From NCBI GenBank assembly GCA_963676335.1, contig OY781057.1, positions 796,424 to 860,423 on the forward strand: a stretch of 64,000 bases of DNA, read 5' to 3'. This DNA comes from G963676335 sp963676335 (GTDB lineage: Bacteria; Pseudomonadota; Alphaproteobacteria; Rickettsiales; Rickettsiaceae). This document shows, piece after piece, positions 49,419-61,704 of the stretch; within the stretch, counting starts at the first letter, position 1, and every line of letters starts with the position of its first letter. The position numbers and the translations under genes are program-made. A model generated the notes under the pieces. That model made no database searches. It was not told the origin of the DNA and was given only the letters and a program-made list of their open reading frames with translations.

Positions 49419-50441
49419 ATGTACTTTGAAGTAGATGATAATTTTTATATTATCAATGGTCCGTTTACATTAATTGAGTTAATACAATCTTTTAATTTAG
49501 AGACTGATTCCAAATTTAAAATAGATGAACTTCTTATCTTTGGAGTAAGGACATTAGATAAAGCAAAAAAGAATGAAATCACTTTTTTATTTAATAATAA
49601 ATACACAAAATTGCTTCTTACAACAAATGCTACAGCATGTATTATAGATAAAAACACTAATCCTATTTGCAAAGACGGATTGATTTTGTTAAAAACACCT
49701 CATCCTTATTATACTTACGCGCAATTAATTAAACTATTTTACAGCAAAAAAACATCAATTAATTCTAATTCTGTTAAGATAGGAAAGAATTGCTATATAG
49801 GTCATAATGTAATACTAGAAGATAATGTTATAGTTGGTGACAATTGTTATATTAACTCAAATTCTATAATTTCTTATGGTGTTAAAATAGGAAATAATGT
49901 AAATATTGGCGCTAATGTAACAATTACTTATGCAATTATTGGCAATAATGTTACTATAGACGCAGGGACATGTATTGGACAAAGTGGTTTTGGATTTGCT
50001 ACATATGAAGGAACTTATTATGATATTTTCCATACAGGTAGGGTAATTATAGGAAATGATGTAAATATTGGTGCTAATACAACCATTGATCGTGGATCTC
50101 TTAAAGATACTATTATAGGAGATATGTGTCGTATTGATAATTTAGTACAAATAGCTCATAATGTTCATTTAGGCAAAGGATGCGTCATTGTATCTCAAGT
50201 TGGTATCGCTGGAAGTACTTATATAGGAGATTATTGCATGATAGGAGGCCAAGCGGGTATAATTGGACACATTACTATAGAAAATAATTGCGAGATTGCA
50301 GCAAGGAGCATGGTAACTAAAAGTTTACCAGCATATAGTAAGGTTGGTGGTATGCCTGCAATACCTTTACAAAAATGGCATAAACAATCTATATTACTAA
50401 AACGTATGATTAATCAAAAATTTAATGATAGTGCAAATTAA
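49419..50441 (+). CDS. lpxD: UDP-3-O-acylglucosamine N-acyltransferase
   Basis: A 340-aa left-handed beta-helix acyltransferase, the third lipid A step. The N-terminal uridine-binding domain (1-105) is followed by hexapeptide repeats (about 120-310) such as IGHNVILEDNVIVG. The catalytic His is in AHNVHLGKG. The conserved IGQSGFGFA and FHTGRVIIGNDVNIGANTTIDRG are present. It is first in the overlapping set lpxD-fabZ-lpxA-lipA. With lpxA it indicates that the organism makes lipid A. Confidence 0.96.
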   Translation: MYFEVDDNFYIINGPFTLIELIQSFNLETDSKFKIDELLIFGVRTLDKAKKNEITFLFNNKYTKLLLTTNATACIIDKNTNPICKDGLILLKTPHPYYTYAQLIKLFYSKKTSINSNSVKIGKNCYIGHNVILEDNVIVGDNCYINSNSIISYGVKIGNNVNIGANVTITYAIIGNNVTIDAGTCIGQSGFGFATYEGTYYDIFHTGRVIIGNDVNIGANTTIDRGSLKDTIIGDMCRIDNLVQIAHNVHLGKGCVIVSQVGIAGSTYIGDYCMIGGQAGIIGHITIENNCEIAARSMVTKSLPAYSKVGGMPAIPLQKWHKQSILLKRMINQKFNDSAN

Positions 50442-50934
50442 TATTAATGATATTACAAAAATTCTTCCTCATAGATATCCATTTCTTTTAGTTGATAAAA
50501 TCATTGATTTGCAAATCAATGATTTGAACAACTATTCTTTTTCAAATACCGATATTTCTAAGGATTCACTTGAAAGCAAAGAATATATTATCGGAGTTAA
50601 GAATGTTACCTATAATGAACCACATTTTATGGGGCATTTCCCAGAAATACCTGTAATGCCTGGAGTATTAATACTAGAAGCAATGGCTCAGTTATCCGCA
50701 ATATTAATTTCATATAAAATTAATGCTACCGCTAAAGAAAAACTAGTATATTTAACTAGTATTGAAAACGCTAAATTTCGTAAAGTTGTAATACCTGGAG
50801 ATGCGTTAGTTTTAAAAGCTCAAATTAAACAAAGTAAATTTAATTTTTGGAAATTTAGCGCTACTGCAACCGTAGATGATTGTTTAGTAGCGGAGGGATT
50901 ATTTACTGCAATGGCTAAAGATAAAACATTATGA
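50425..50934 (+). CDS. fabZ: 3-hydroxyacyl-ACP dehydratase FabZ
   Basis: A 169-aa hotdog-fold enzyme that dehydrates 3-hydroxyacyl-ACP in fatty acid elongation, competing with LpxA and LpxD for substrate. The active-site His is in NEPHFMGHFPEIPVMPGVL and the Glu in LILEAMAQLS. HRYPFLLVDKI marks the N-terminus. The start overlaps lpxD by 17 bp, and a GTG at 50431 is an alternative. A longer insert (about residues 25-45) follows the first strand. It overlaps lpxA by 4 bp. Confidence 0.95.
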   Translation: MIVQININDITKILPHRYPFLLVDKIIDLQINDLNNYSFSNTDISKDSLESKEYIIGVKNVTYNEPHFMGHFPEIPVMPGVLILEAMAQLSAILISYKINATAKEKLVYLTSIENAKFRKVVIPGDALVLKAQIKQSKFNFWKFSATATVDDCLVAEGLFTAMAKDKTL

Positions 50935-51722
50935 CATGCATTCATTCTTCTGCAATTATCGAAGAAGGAGCATTACTAGGCTCCAATGTTAAGATAGGAC
51001 CTTATTGCGTTATTGGAAAGGGAGTTTCCTTGCTAGACAATGTAGAATTAAAATCTCATGTAGTAATTGATGGCTATACTGAAGTTGGGTATAATACAGT
51101 TATATATCCATTTGCTTCAATTGGACATGCTCCTCAAGATCTAAAGTATAAAGGAGAAAAATCTAAAATAATTATTGGCAATAATAATGTCATTAGAGAA
51201 TATGTAACAATTAATCCAGGAACTATAGGAGGAGAATTAATTACTAGAATAGGAAATAATTGCTTACTAATGCTTGGTACTCATATAGCTCATGATTGTA
51301 AAGTAGGAAATTTTGTAATTTTTGCAAACAATGCTACATTAGGAGGGCACGTCACAATAGGAGATTATGCAACTATTGGAGGATTAGCAGCCATCCATCA
51401 ATATGTACGAATTGGCTCTTATGCTATAATAGGAGGTGTTTCAGCTGTAGTTCGAGATGTAATACCATTTGGAATGGCTGTTGGAGATAGGGCTTATTTA
51501 GAAGGAATAAATTTAGTAGGTATGCAACGACACGGATTTACTAATGAAGAAATTAATACAACAAAAGAAGTGATAGAAATTTTATTTCTTAATAAGAATC
51601 TTCCTTGGACAAAAAAAATTCAATTACTACATGAAAAATTCAATAATGATAAATCGATTCAACAAATTTTAAGTTTTATTAACGAAGAAAGCATCAGAGC
51701 TTATTGTGGTTATAAAATATGA
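50931..51722 (+). CDS. lpxA: UDP-N-acetylglucosamine acyltransferase
   Basis: A 263-aa hexapeptide-repeat enzyme that performs the first step of lipid A synthesis. Characteristic are [39 protein letters not shown] and the catalytic His in [14 protein letters not shown] (about 125). The C-terminal helical domain with [15 protein letters not shown] is intact. Its ATG overlaps the fabZ stop and its stop overlaps lipA, both ATGA junctions. Confidence 0.96.
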   Translation: MTCIHSSAIIEEGALLGSNVKIGPYCVIGKGVSLLDNVELKSHVVIDGYTEVGYNTVIYPFASIGHAPQDLKYKGEKSKIIIGNNNVIREYVTINPGTIGGELITRIGNNCLLMLGTHIAHDCKVGNFVIFANNATLGGHVTIGDYATIGGLAAIHQYVRIGSYAIIGGVSAVVRDVIPFGMAVGDRAYLEGINLVGMQRHGFTNEEINTTKEVIEILFLNKNLPWTKKIQLLHEKFNNDKSIQQILSFINEESIRAYCGYKI

Positions 51723-52588
51723 ATTTTAGTAAACCTGATTGGCTAAAGGTTAAATCTACTTTAAGTCCAGAATATTATCAAACTTGTAAATTAATTCAAC
51801 AATTTAAACTCAATACAGTTTGTGAAGAAGCCGCATGTCCAAATATAGGAGAATGTTGGGCTAAAAAGCATGTTACAGTTATGATTCTAGGCGCTATTTG
51901 CACTAGAACATGTAAATTTTGCAACATTCAAAAAGGAAGACCATTTGCAGTTGATACATTTGAACCACAGAAATTAGCAACCTTAGTATCAAAATTAAAT
52001 TTTAAACATGTAGTTATTACTTCTGTTACTAGAGATGACTTAGCAGATGGTGGAGCTAATCATTTTGCATTATGCATTAACGCAATTAGAAAAGAATCTC
52101 CTTCCACTTCTATCGAAGTACTAACTCCTGACTTTTTACATAAAAACGACGCTTTAGAAGCGGTCGTTGTAGCTAAACCAGATGTGTATAATCATAATAT
52201 AGAAACAGTTCCATCTTTATATTCAACAATTAAACCAGGGGCAAATTATTTACATTCTCTTAATTTGTTACGCAAAGTGAAATTACTAGATAATAATATC
52301 TATACTAAATCAGGTATAATGTTAGGATTAGGTGAAGAAAAAGAAGAAGTAGAACAAGTAATTTATGATTTATCAATGTCAAGTGTGGATTTTCTAACCA
52401 TAAGTCAATATTTACAACCGACGCCAAAACATGCTTCAGTAAAATGTTATATACACCCTGATGAATTTGAATATTACAAATTATTTGCTAAAACAAAAGG
52501 ATTTAAAGTAGTATCCTCTAGCCCGTTAGTAAGATCATCATATTTAACTACTGAATATTTAGAATTTCTTAAAATTAAGAATAATTAA
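51719..52588 (+). CDS. lipA: lipoyl synthase
   Basis: A 289-aa radical SAM enzyme that inserts two sulfurs into octanoyl groups to make lipoate for pyruvate and 2-oxoglutarate dehydrogenases. The auxiliary cluster cysteines are in [12 protein letters not shown]. The radical SAM motif is [15 protein letters not shown] (about 62-76). The C-terminal Ser ligand is in SSPLVRSSY. It overlaps lpxA by 4 bp and ends the lpxD-fabZ-lpxA-lipA unit; a lipA position directly after lipid A genes is uncommon. Confidence 0.96.
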   Translation: MNFSKPDWLKVKSTLSPEYYQTCKLIQQFKLNTVCEEAACPNIGECWAKKHVTVMILGAICTRTCKFCNIQKGRPFAVDTFEPQKLATLVSKLNFKHVVITSVTRDDLADGGANHFALCINAIRKESPSTSIEVLTPDFLHKNDALEAVVVAKPDVYNHNIETVPSLYSTIKPGANYLHSLNLLRKVKLLDNNIYTKSGIMLGLGEEKEEVEQVIYDLSMSSVDFLTISQYLQPTPKHASVKCYIHPDEFEYYKLFAKTKGFKVVSSSPLVRSSYLTTEYLEFLKIKNN

Positions 52589-52702
52589 AAATAATAATTT
52601 TATCCAAAATTCCAGTTCTTAAAAGAATATAATATTGTGTAAAAAAATATTACTTTATAGATGTACTGGTTTGCTTTAATATTTAAAATATAGTAACGTT
52701 AA

Positions 52703-52792
52703 AAGTGCTATTTGTGGACATTAGAGTTTATAAAATCGGTCAGGTTGAAAGAAGCAGCCGTATTAAATGATAATGGGTTACAGATAGCTTTA
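52703..52792 (+). ncRNA. ffs: signal recognition particle RNA (4.5S type)
   Basis: The tetraloop-helix signature GGTCAGGTTGAAAGAAGCAGCC, split as GGTCAGG, a GAAA-type loop region and AAGCAGCC, spans 52738-52759 and is diagnostic of the SRP RNA domain that binds Ffh. The flanks fold into one long hairpin: GCTATTTGT (52707-52715) pairs with ACAGATAGC (52780-52788) and CATTA pairs with TAATG. Its size of about 90 nt fits the short bacterial form. It lies directly before dnaX, a common alphaproteobacterial position. It overlaps a spurious upstream extension of the dnaX frame. Confidence 0.88.
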
Positions 52793-52810
52793 AGATATAA
52801 ATTCAATAAA

Positions 52811-54316
52811 GTGAAAAATAATTACTTAATTTTAGCAAGAAAATATCGTCCAATAAATTTTAGTAAAATATACGGACAAGATATTTTATGTAAAACAATA
52901 AGTAATGCGTTAATCTTTAAACGTTTAGCACAAGCTTATCTTTTAACTGGAATTAGAGGAATTGGAAAAACGACAACAGCAAGAATAATCGCTAAAAATA
53001 TCAATTGTCTTAATTTTACTACAGATGCTAATAATTATGTTATAGCATGTGAAACTTGTATTAATTGTAAAAGTATAGCAAATGGTAATCATCCAGATAT
53101 TATAGAAATTGATGCTGCAAGTAATACTGGTGTAGATAATATTAAAGAGCTTATTTCAAGTTCTGAATATCAACCTCTATTAGGAGAATACAAAATTTTT
53201 ATTATAGATGAAATACAAATGCTTTCAAAAAGTGCTTTTAATGCTTTATTGAAAACGCTTGAAGAACCAGCTTCTCATGTTGTATTTATCTTTGCAACTA
53301 CTGAATCACATAAAATACCTTTAACTATTATTTCAAGATGTCAACGTTTTAATCTTAAAAGATTAACTATAAAAGAACTGAATAATTTATTAAAAGATGT
53401 TTGCGCTGCAGAAAAAATAAAATATGAAGAGGAGCCTTTGAATATTATCGCAGTCAAATCTGATGGCTCTGCTAGAGACGCATTATCTTTATTAGATCAA
53501 GCTATATCGTTATCTCAAAATAATATTCTTGAAAAAATCACAGTAGATAAAATGATATGCTCTGTTGAGATAGAGGTAGTATTTAATTTATTATTAGCTA
53601 TAATTCAACAGAATTACCAAGAAGCTCTTAATATTTTGAATCTTTTTTATCAAAACAACAGTGATTTAACTTTATTCATAGATACTATATTAAAAGTACT
53701 TGCGTATTTAGGAAAGGTTAAGGTATTACAAAACTATCAAGATACAGAATATATTCAATACGATAAGCAAGTTAATCAATTAATTATTAAATTAGATTTA
53801 ATACATATAAATTTGTTATGGCAAATTTTCATAAAAAGCTACAATGAAATAAAAAATAACACAAATCAGTTATTGATTTTTGAAATGGTACTTATTAAAG
53901 CAATATATAGCAACACCCTCCCCTCTCCAAAAGATATAGTAGAAAAAGCACTAAAAGAAGAATTAAATTATAATGAAAATAAACTATTGCAATTATTAGA
54001 TCATTTGCAACAAATGCGGACGTTTCATTTATATCATTATCTTCTTGAAGAAGTTGAAGTTATAGAATATTCTAATGGAGTATTGGAAATATCTCAACAT
54101 GTTAATGGCAAGCAATATAATAAAGAACTACTTGACATTTTGGAAAATTTACATCGAACAAGATGGAATATAACAACTACATATAAAGATAATCCAATAG
54201 CGTTGAAACATAAATTATTGAATAAATTTATGGATAGTAAAGAATGGGAAATTATAAGATCATCATTTAATCAAGCACAAATTGTTGATATTCTATATAA
54301 AAAAAATATTAAATAA
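52811..54316 (+). CDS. dnaX: DNA polymerase III gamma/tau subunit
   Basis: The 501-aa clamp-loader ATPase. It begins MKNNYLILARKYRPINFSKI at GTG 52811, which matches the family start. The frame is open back to TTG 52712, but that part is SRP RNA. Walker A is GIRGIGKTTTAR. Zinc ligands are C in INCLN and CETCINCK. Walker B is KIFIIDEIQML, the sensor block ALLKTLEEPASHVVFIFATTE, and the SRC finger ISRCQRF. The C-terminal tau part is short. ybaB follows after 14 bp; recR, often next, is absent. Confidence 0.93.
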   Translation: MKNNYLILARKYRPINFSKIYGQDILCKTISNALIFKRLAQAYLLTGIRGIGKTTTARIIAKNINCLNFTTDANNYVIACETCINCKSIANGNHPDIIEIDAASNTGVDNIKELISSSEYQPLLGEYKIFIIDEIQMLSKSAFNALLKTLEEPASHVVFIFATTESHKIPLTIISRCQRFNLKRLTIKELNNLLKDVCAAEKIKYEEEPLNIIAVKSDGSARDALSLLDQAISLSQNNILEKITVDKMICSVEIEVVFNLLLAIIQQNYQEALNILNLFYQNNSDLTLFIDTILKVLAYLGKVKVLQNYQDTEYIQYDKQVNQLIIKLDLIHINLLWQIFIKSYNEIKNNTNQLLIFEMVLIKAIYSNTLPSPKDIVEKALKEELNYNENKLLQLLDHLQQMRTFHLYHYLLEEVEVIEYSNGVLEISQHVNGKQYNKELLDILENLHRTRWNITTTYKDNPIALKHKLLNKFMDSKEWEIIRSSFNQAQIVDILYKKNIK

Positions 54317-54330
54317 ATTAGAGATACTAT

Positions 54331-54654
54331 ATGGTAAATATAAATCAATTTATAAAACAAGCTCAAGGTATGCAACAAAAAATGCAAGAGTTACAAGATC
54401 AATTGTCCAAACAAGAATATTTAGGACAATCAGGAGGTGGAGTAGTTGAAGTTACAATAACTGGAAAAGGAGACCTTTTAAAAATAAATATTAGCCCTAC
54501 TATTATTAAAGTAGAGGAAAAAGAAATATTAGAAGATTTAATTGTTGCTGCTTTTAATGATGCAAAAACTAAAATTGATGCCGCATCTCAAAATTCTTTT
54601 AATGGTTTATTTGGTAACGTAAATTTGCCTCCAGGATTTAAAATGCCTTTTTAA
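54331..54654 (+). CDS. ybaB: YbaB/EbfC nucleoid-associated protein
   Basis: A 107-aa DNA-binding protein. The N-terminal coiled helix (MVNINQFIKQAQGMQQKMQELQDQL) and the strand block VVEVTITGKGDLLKINISPTI are typical, ending LPPGFKMPF. It dimerises and bridges DNA. It follows dnaX closely, the conserved dnaX-ybaB pairing. Confidence 0.94.
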   Translation: MVNINQFIKQAQGMQQKMQELQDQLSKQEYLGQSGGGVVEVTITGKGDLLKINISPTIIKVEEKEILEDLIVAAFNDAKTKIDAASQNSFNGLFGNVNLPPGFKMPF

Positions 54655-54747
54655 TTTTTTGAGTTATTTTTTGCATATTTATAATTGACTCTTATAAAGA
54701 TTTTGTGCTTAATGTAAGTTATATTTTTGTAAAATTTGATAAAGATA

Positions 54748-56295
54748 ATGAAAATTGATATACTTGAATTAACTGATCTTCTTAAAAAAGAAATCCATAA
54801 TATTGACTATCTAACAGAGTTAGAAGAGATAGGATCTGTTATTAACGTAGGAGATGGAGTAGCTAAAGTATTAGGAATGCAAAATGTTCAATCTATGGAA
54901 ATGGTTGAATTTAGTTGTGGTGAAAAAGGGCTTGTTTTAAATCTAGAAGCTGATACCGTTGGAGTAGTAATTTTAGGAAATGATTCAACTATTAAAGCAG
55001 GTGATCAAGTTAAGCGTTTAGGTAAAATTTTACAAGTTCCTATAGGACTTTCCTTATTAGGACGTATTGTTAATACTTTAGGTGAACCTATTGATGGCAA
55101 AGGAGCAATTTCTGCTAAAGAATATCGATTGGTAGATATTAAAGCTCCAGGAGTTATTGATAGAAAAAGCGTTTGCAAACCTATGCAAACTGGTATTAAG
55201 GCAATAGATGCATTAATACCTATTGGCAGAGGCCAAAGAGAGTTAATAGTAGGAGATCGTCAAACTGGAAAAACATCCATAGTTATAGATACAATTATCA
55301 ATCAAAAATCCGCTCATTCATTAAATAAAGTAGAAGATAAAATTTATTGTATATATGTAGCTATTGGTCAGAAATGCTCAAGTTTAGCCTATACAGTAAA
55401 AAAATTAGAAGATATGGGGGCACTAGAATACACTATAGTAGTATCCGCAACCGCAGCTGCTCCAGCTCCATTGCAATTTCTTGCTCCATATGTTGGATGT
55501 ACAATGGGGGAATTTTTTAGAGATAATGGAATGAATGCTTTAATTATATACGATGATTTAAGTAAGCATGCTATAGCATATAGACAAATGTCTCTATTGC
55601 TTAGAAGACCACCTGGTAGAGAAGCATATCCGGGAGATGTTTTTTATTTGCATTCTAGATTACTTGAAAGAGCGGCTAATTTATCAACTGCTTTAGGTGG
55701 AGGATCGTTAACTGCATTACCAATTATCGAAACACAAGCTGGAGATATCTCTGCCTATATTCCAACAAATGTAATCTCCATTACTGATGGTCAAATATTT
55801 CTTGAAAGCGAATTATTTTATAAAGGGATTAGACCCGCTATTAACGTTGGAGCATCTGTAAGTCGTGTTGGATCTGCAGCCCAAACTAAAGCAATGAAGC
55901 AAGTATCTGGTAGAGTAAAATTAGAGTTAGCTCAATATAGAGAGGTAGAGGCATTTGCTCAATTTGGTGGAGAGTTAGATGCTAATACACAACAACTTAT
56001 AGAACGTGGACGCAGGCTAACTGAAGCACTAAAACAAGGACAATATAGCCCTTTATCTGTAGAAGAACAAGTAATTTCGATATACTCCATAGTAAAAGGA
56101 TATACAACTTCTATCTCTGTAGATCTGATTAGAGAATTTGAAAACATGTTATTAGAACATATGCATTTAGAGCATATAGAAGTATTAGAAGAGATTGCAG
56201 TAAATCATGCTTTAACAGACGAGATTGAACAAAAATTAGATTCTATTTTAAAAAGTTTAGTACAAAAATTTTTAGCAAATATAAAAAATGGCTAA
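54748..56295 (+). CDS. atpA: ATP synthase F1 alpha subunit
   Basis: A 515-aa non-catalytic nucleotide-binding subunit. Walker A is [10 protein letters not shown] (about 172), and the block [22 protein letters not shown] is present, ending with a normal C-terminus. The frame also reaches TTG 54736; ATG 54748 (MKIDILEL) is chosen. The next gene atpG overlaps by 8 bp. The delta-subunit gene atpH, usually just upstream in alphaproteobacteria, is not here; ybaB is upstream instead. Confidence 0.96.
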   Translation: MKIDILELTDLLKKEIHNIDYLTELEEIGSVINVGDGVAKVLGMQNVQSMEMVEFSCGEKGLVLNLEADTVGVVILGNDSTIKAGDQVKRLGKILQVPIGLSLLGRIVNTLGEPIDGKGAISAKEYRLVDIKAPGVIDRKSVCKPMQTGIKAIDALIPIGRGQRELIVGDRQTGKTSIVIDTIINQKSAHSLNKVEDKIYCIYVAIGQKCSSLAYTVKKLEDMGALEYTIVVSATAAAPAPLQFLAPYVGCTMGEFFRDNGMNALIIYDDLSKHAIAYRQMSLLLRRPPGREAYPGDVFYLHSRLLERAANLSTALGGGSLTALPIIETQAGDISAYIPTNVISITDGQIFLESELFYKGIRPAINVGASVSRVGSAAQTKAMKQVSGRVKLELAQYREVEAFAQFGGELDANTQQLIERGRRLTEALKQGQYSPLSVEEQVISIYSIVKGYTTSISVDLIREFENMLLEHMHLEHIEVLEEIAVNHALTDEIEQKLDSILKSLVQKFLANIKNG

Positions 56296-57166
56296 TTTAA
56301 AGCAATTAAAAATTAGAATTAAAAGTATTGCGTCTACAAAAAAAATTACGAAAGTAATGGAAATGGTCGCATCATCTCAATTTAGAAAAGCTAGAAAAGC
56401 TACTATGGATAGCTCTACTTACGCTAAAAATTTATTAGAACTGATAAATATCATAATGCATAGTTATGTTGAATCAGACATACAAAACTTAACTAAATTA
56501 GAGTATAAAATATTACATAATAATTTGGATTCCACTCTAAATCGTCAGCATTTATTAATTGTGCTTACTTCTGATAGAGGGTTATGCGGAGGATTTAATA
56601 ATATATTACTTCGGAGTGTCCACAAAGATATAAATATGCATTTAAAAAATAATGAAAAAATTAAGCTTATTACAATAGGAAAAAAGGGATATAGCTTTTT
56701 TAAAAAAATATGTCTTGATAACATAATTAATCATTATGTTATTTCTAAAGTGGATTTATTTTGTTTGGTTCAAAATATCACCAAAGAGGTTTGCTCGCTA
56801 TTGCAAAATAATGATGTTGATAAGTGTACTATTTACTTTAATACTAATGTTAGTAGTACCACAAATATAGTTTGTCAACCTATTGTACCAATACCTATAC
56901 CTATAGAACCAAATTTAATATCTTATGAATTAGAAGGAAACTCGTTATTAGATAGTGCTATAAGAACATATATTGAAGGACAGTTATATTATAGTCTTCA
57001 ACTAAGTAAAACAGCGGAAGAATTTGCAAGGATGATTGCAATGCAGAACGCAACAGTTAATGCTCAAAATATAATTGAGGATTTGACTTTATTACTTAAT
57101 AGATCAAGACAAGCTAATATTACTAAAGAATTAAATGAAATCATTTCCGGATCACAAACAGTATAA
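56288..57166 (+). CDS. atpG: ATP synthase F1 gamma subunit
   Basis: The 292-aa central stalk subunit. The N-terminal helix [28 protein letters not shown] and the C-terminal [39 protein letters not shown] are the two strands of the rotating coiled coil. [11 protein letters not shown] marks the Rossmann part. It overlaps atpA by 8 bp and precedes atpD by 17 bp. Confidence 0.96.
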   Translation: MANLKQLKIRIKSIASTKKITKVMEMVASSQFRKARKATMDSSTYAKNLLELINIIMHSYVESDIQNLTKLEYKILHNNLDSTLNRQHLLIVLTSDRGLCGGFNNILLRSVHKDINMHLKNNEKIKLITIGKKGYSFFKKICLDNIINHYVISKVDLFCLVQNITKEVCSLLQNNDVDKCTIYFNTNVSSTTNIVCQPIVPIPIPIEPNLISYELEGNSLLDSAIRTYIEGQLYYSLQLSKTAEEFARMIAMQNATVNAQNIIEDLTLLLNRSRQANITKELNEIISGSQTV

Positions 57167-57174
57167 TTACATGA

Positions 57175-58593
<1,419 letters not shown>

Positions 58594-58603
58594 AAAATAA
58601 TTT

Positions 58604-58975
58604 ATGAAGAATCCTGTTCAAGTTAAAATTACTTTACCTCAACAAATAAAGTATAGTATTTTAGCTGATATAGTAACATTACCTGGTCAAAAAGGAGAGC
58701 TATCCGTTTTACCAGGACATGCAGAATTCATAGTTAAATTAGTTTCAGGAATAGTAGTAATTGTTTCTAGAGAAGGAGGGAAAAAAAATATTTTCATAAA
58801 TGATGCAATAGTTAATATTCAACATTTTGTTGTAAATATTATCACTAGCTATGCAATAGATATGGAATCAGTAGATATCGGTACTATAGAGCAAAAATTG
58901 AATAGTTTAATTTCTAATAGTGAAGAATTTGAGTTTTATAAAAAATTACAGGCTTATTTAATAAAAAGTCAATAG
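58604..58975 (+). CDS. atpC: ATP synthase F1 epsilon subunit
   Basis: A 123-aa protein whose N-terminal beta-sandwich has LPGQKGELSVLPGHAEFIVKL, the family signature. The C-terminal helical part is short, as in other rickettsial epsilon subunits, which may weaken inhibition of ATP hydrolysis. It ends the atpAGDC cluster, with cutA 8 bp downstream. Confidence 0.92.
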   Translation: MKNPVQVKITLPQQIKYSILADIVTLPGQKGELSVLPGHAEFIVKLVSGIVVIVSREGGKKNIFINDAIVNIQHFVVNIITSYAIDMESVDIGTIEQKLNSLISNSEEFEFYKKLQAYLIKSQ

Positions 58976-58983
58976 CGAATTAA

Positions 58984-59346
58984 ATGAAGATAGACAAAGA
59001 ATTTTGTATAATTCTCACGACTACAGATGATGTTACAAAAGCATATGAATTATCCAAATATCTTGTTACTAACAGTTTAGCTACTTGTGTGCAAATTGAT
59101 GAGGTTAATAGCATATATAAATGGCAAAATGAAGTAAATACAACTAAAGAATACAGATTAATGGTCAAAACTCTAGTTAATTGTTACCCAAACATAGAAA
59201 GTTATATTTTACAAAACCATAACTATGAGTTACCAGAAATAATTTGTATTCCTATTGAAAAAGGATATTCTCATTATTTAAATTGGATATTAGACAATAC
59301 TACTATGTATACTCGCCACACTTCAAAAATTGGCGGCATCGCTTGA
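58984..59346 (+). CDS. cutA: CutA family divalent-ion tolerance protein
   Basis: A 120-aa trimeric alpha/beta protein. It has LTTTDDVTKAYELSKYLVTNSLATCVQIDEVNSIYKWQNEV near the N-terminus and the conserved YELPEIICIPIEKG near the C-terminus. The CutA role is poorly defined (metal tolerance, possibly signalling). It runs with the atp genes at 8 bp spacing. Palindromic repeats follow its stop. Confidence 0.9.
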   Translation: MKIDKEFCIILTTTDDVTKAYELSKYLVTNSLATCVQIDEVNSIYKWQNEVNTTKEYRLMVKTLVNCYPNIESYILQNHNYELPEIICIPIEKGYSHYLNWILDNTTMYTRHTSKIGGIA

Positions 59347-59386
59347 GAACTGCGTTCTGAGAACTACGTTCTGAGAACTGCGTGCT
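59345..59386. repeat. three 14-bp palindromic tandem repeats
   Basis: GAGAACTGCGTTCT, GAGAACTACGTTCT and GAGAACTGCGTGCT follow each other directly after the cutA stop. Each of the first two contains the inverted pair AGAAC/GTTCT. The following sequence to about 59460 is richer in GC than its surroundings and contains GAAGC/GCTTC. Confidence 0.8.
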
Positions 59387-59535
59387 TCACATACCAAAAA
59401 GTGTATGCTGCTTCTCTTCTACTTTGCTCCCTTCGCTCCTAGCTCTTTTTGAAGCCTGGCTTCGTATATTTTCAAGTTTTCATTTGCGAGAAGTGTAACT
59501 ATTCACTTAAAAACTTGATAGAGTTAACTATTTCT

Positions 59536-59566
59536 GGATTTCAAAACTTATTAAATTTTGAAATCC
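59536..59566 (-). terminator. hairpin downstream of groEL
   Basis: A perfect 11-bp stem GGATTTCAAAA/TTTTGAAATCC with a 9-base loop lies 15 bp beyond the groEL stop, between convergent cutA and groEL. A T-tract is weak, so it may act as a 3' stabilising hairpin or bidirectional terminator. Confidence 0.6.
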
Positions 59567-59580
59567 ATATTTTACTGAAT

Positions 59581-61236
<1,656 letters not shown>

Positions 61237-61254
61237 TTAACCTCCTTTTTATTT

Positions 61255-61542
61255 TTAATTAATAATTCCCATTACATCAGATTCTTTCATAATTACCAAA
61301 TCTTGCCCAGCTATTTTTACTTCAGTACCTGCCCATTTTCCATAAACTACCTTAGCTCCTTTTTTTATTTTTAAAGGAATTATCTTACCATCGTCATTCA
61401 GTTTTCCTTCGCCTACAAATAGGACTTCTCCTATCATAGGTTTTTCTTTTGCTGTATCAGGTATAATAATCCCTCCAACAGTTTTTTCTTCTTGCTCTAC
61501 TGGCCTTACGGCTATACGATCATATAGTGGAACAAAAGTCAT
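61255..61542 (-). CDS. groS: co-chaperonin GroES
   Basis: The 95-aa lid of GroEL. Family motifs are [31 protein letters not shown] (mobile loop) and [24 protein letters not shown] precedes ATG 61542. It is first in the groESL operon, with a heat-shock-like promoter upstream. Confidence 0.98.
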   Translation of the reverse strand: MTFVPLYDRIAVRPVEQEEKTVGGIIIPDTAKEKPMIGEVLFVGEGKLNDDGKIIPLKIKKGAKVVYGKWAGTEVKIAGQDLVIMKESDVMGIIN

Positions 61543-61585
61543 AAATAAAACCTCCTATTTTAATTTGTTTATTGTTTACGTTTAT

Positions 61586-61615
61586 TTATATAACGCTATT
61601 ATTGCTAACTTCAAG
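61586..61615 (-). promoter_or_regulatory. putative RpoH (sigma-32) promoter of groESL
   Basis: On the minus strand CTTGAAG (61615-61609) is followed, 17 bases after CTTG, by GTTATAT (-10 side, 61594-61588). Alphaproteobacterial RpoH promoters follow CTTG-N17-CYTATNT, and only the first -10 base differs. It lies about 45 bp upstream of groES. Confidence 0.55.
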
Positions 61616-61704
61616 AGTACGATATGAAAAAAAATAATAAATAAAATAAAAAAAACTTTTTTCTTGTGCTTTTTTAATTTTAAGCTAGTATCATTCATAT
61701 TGAT

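Noticed and set aside
52712..52810. N-terminal extension of dnaX from a TTG
   Set aside because: It overlaps the SRP RNA and does not resemble the DnaX family start, which begins at GTG 52811.
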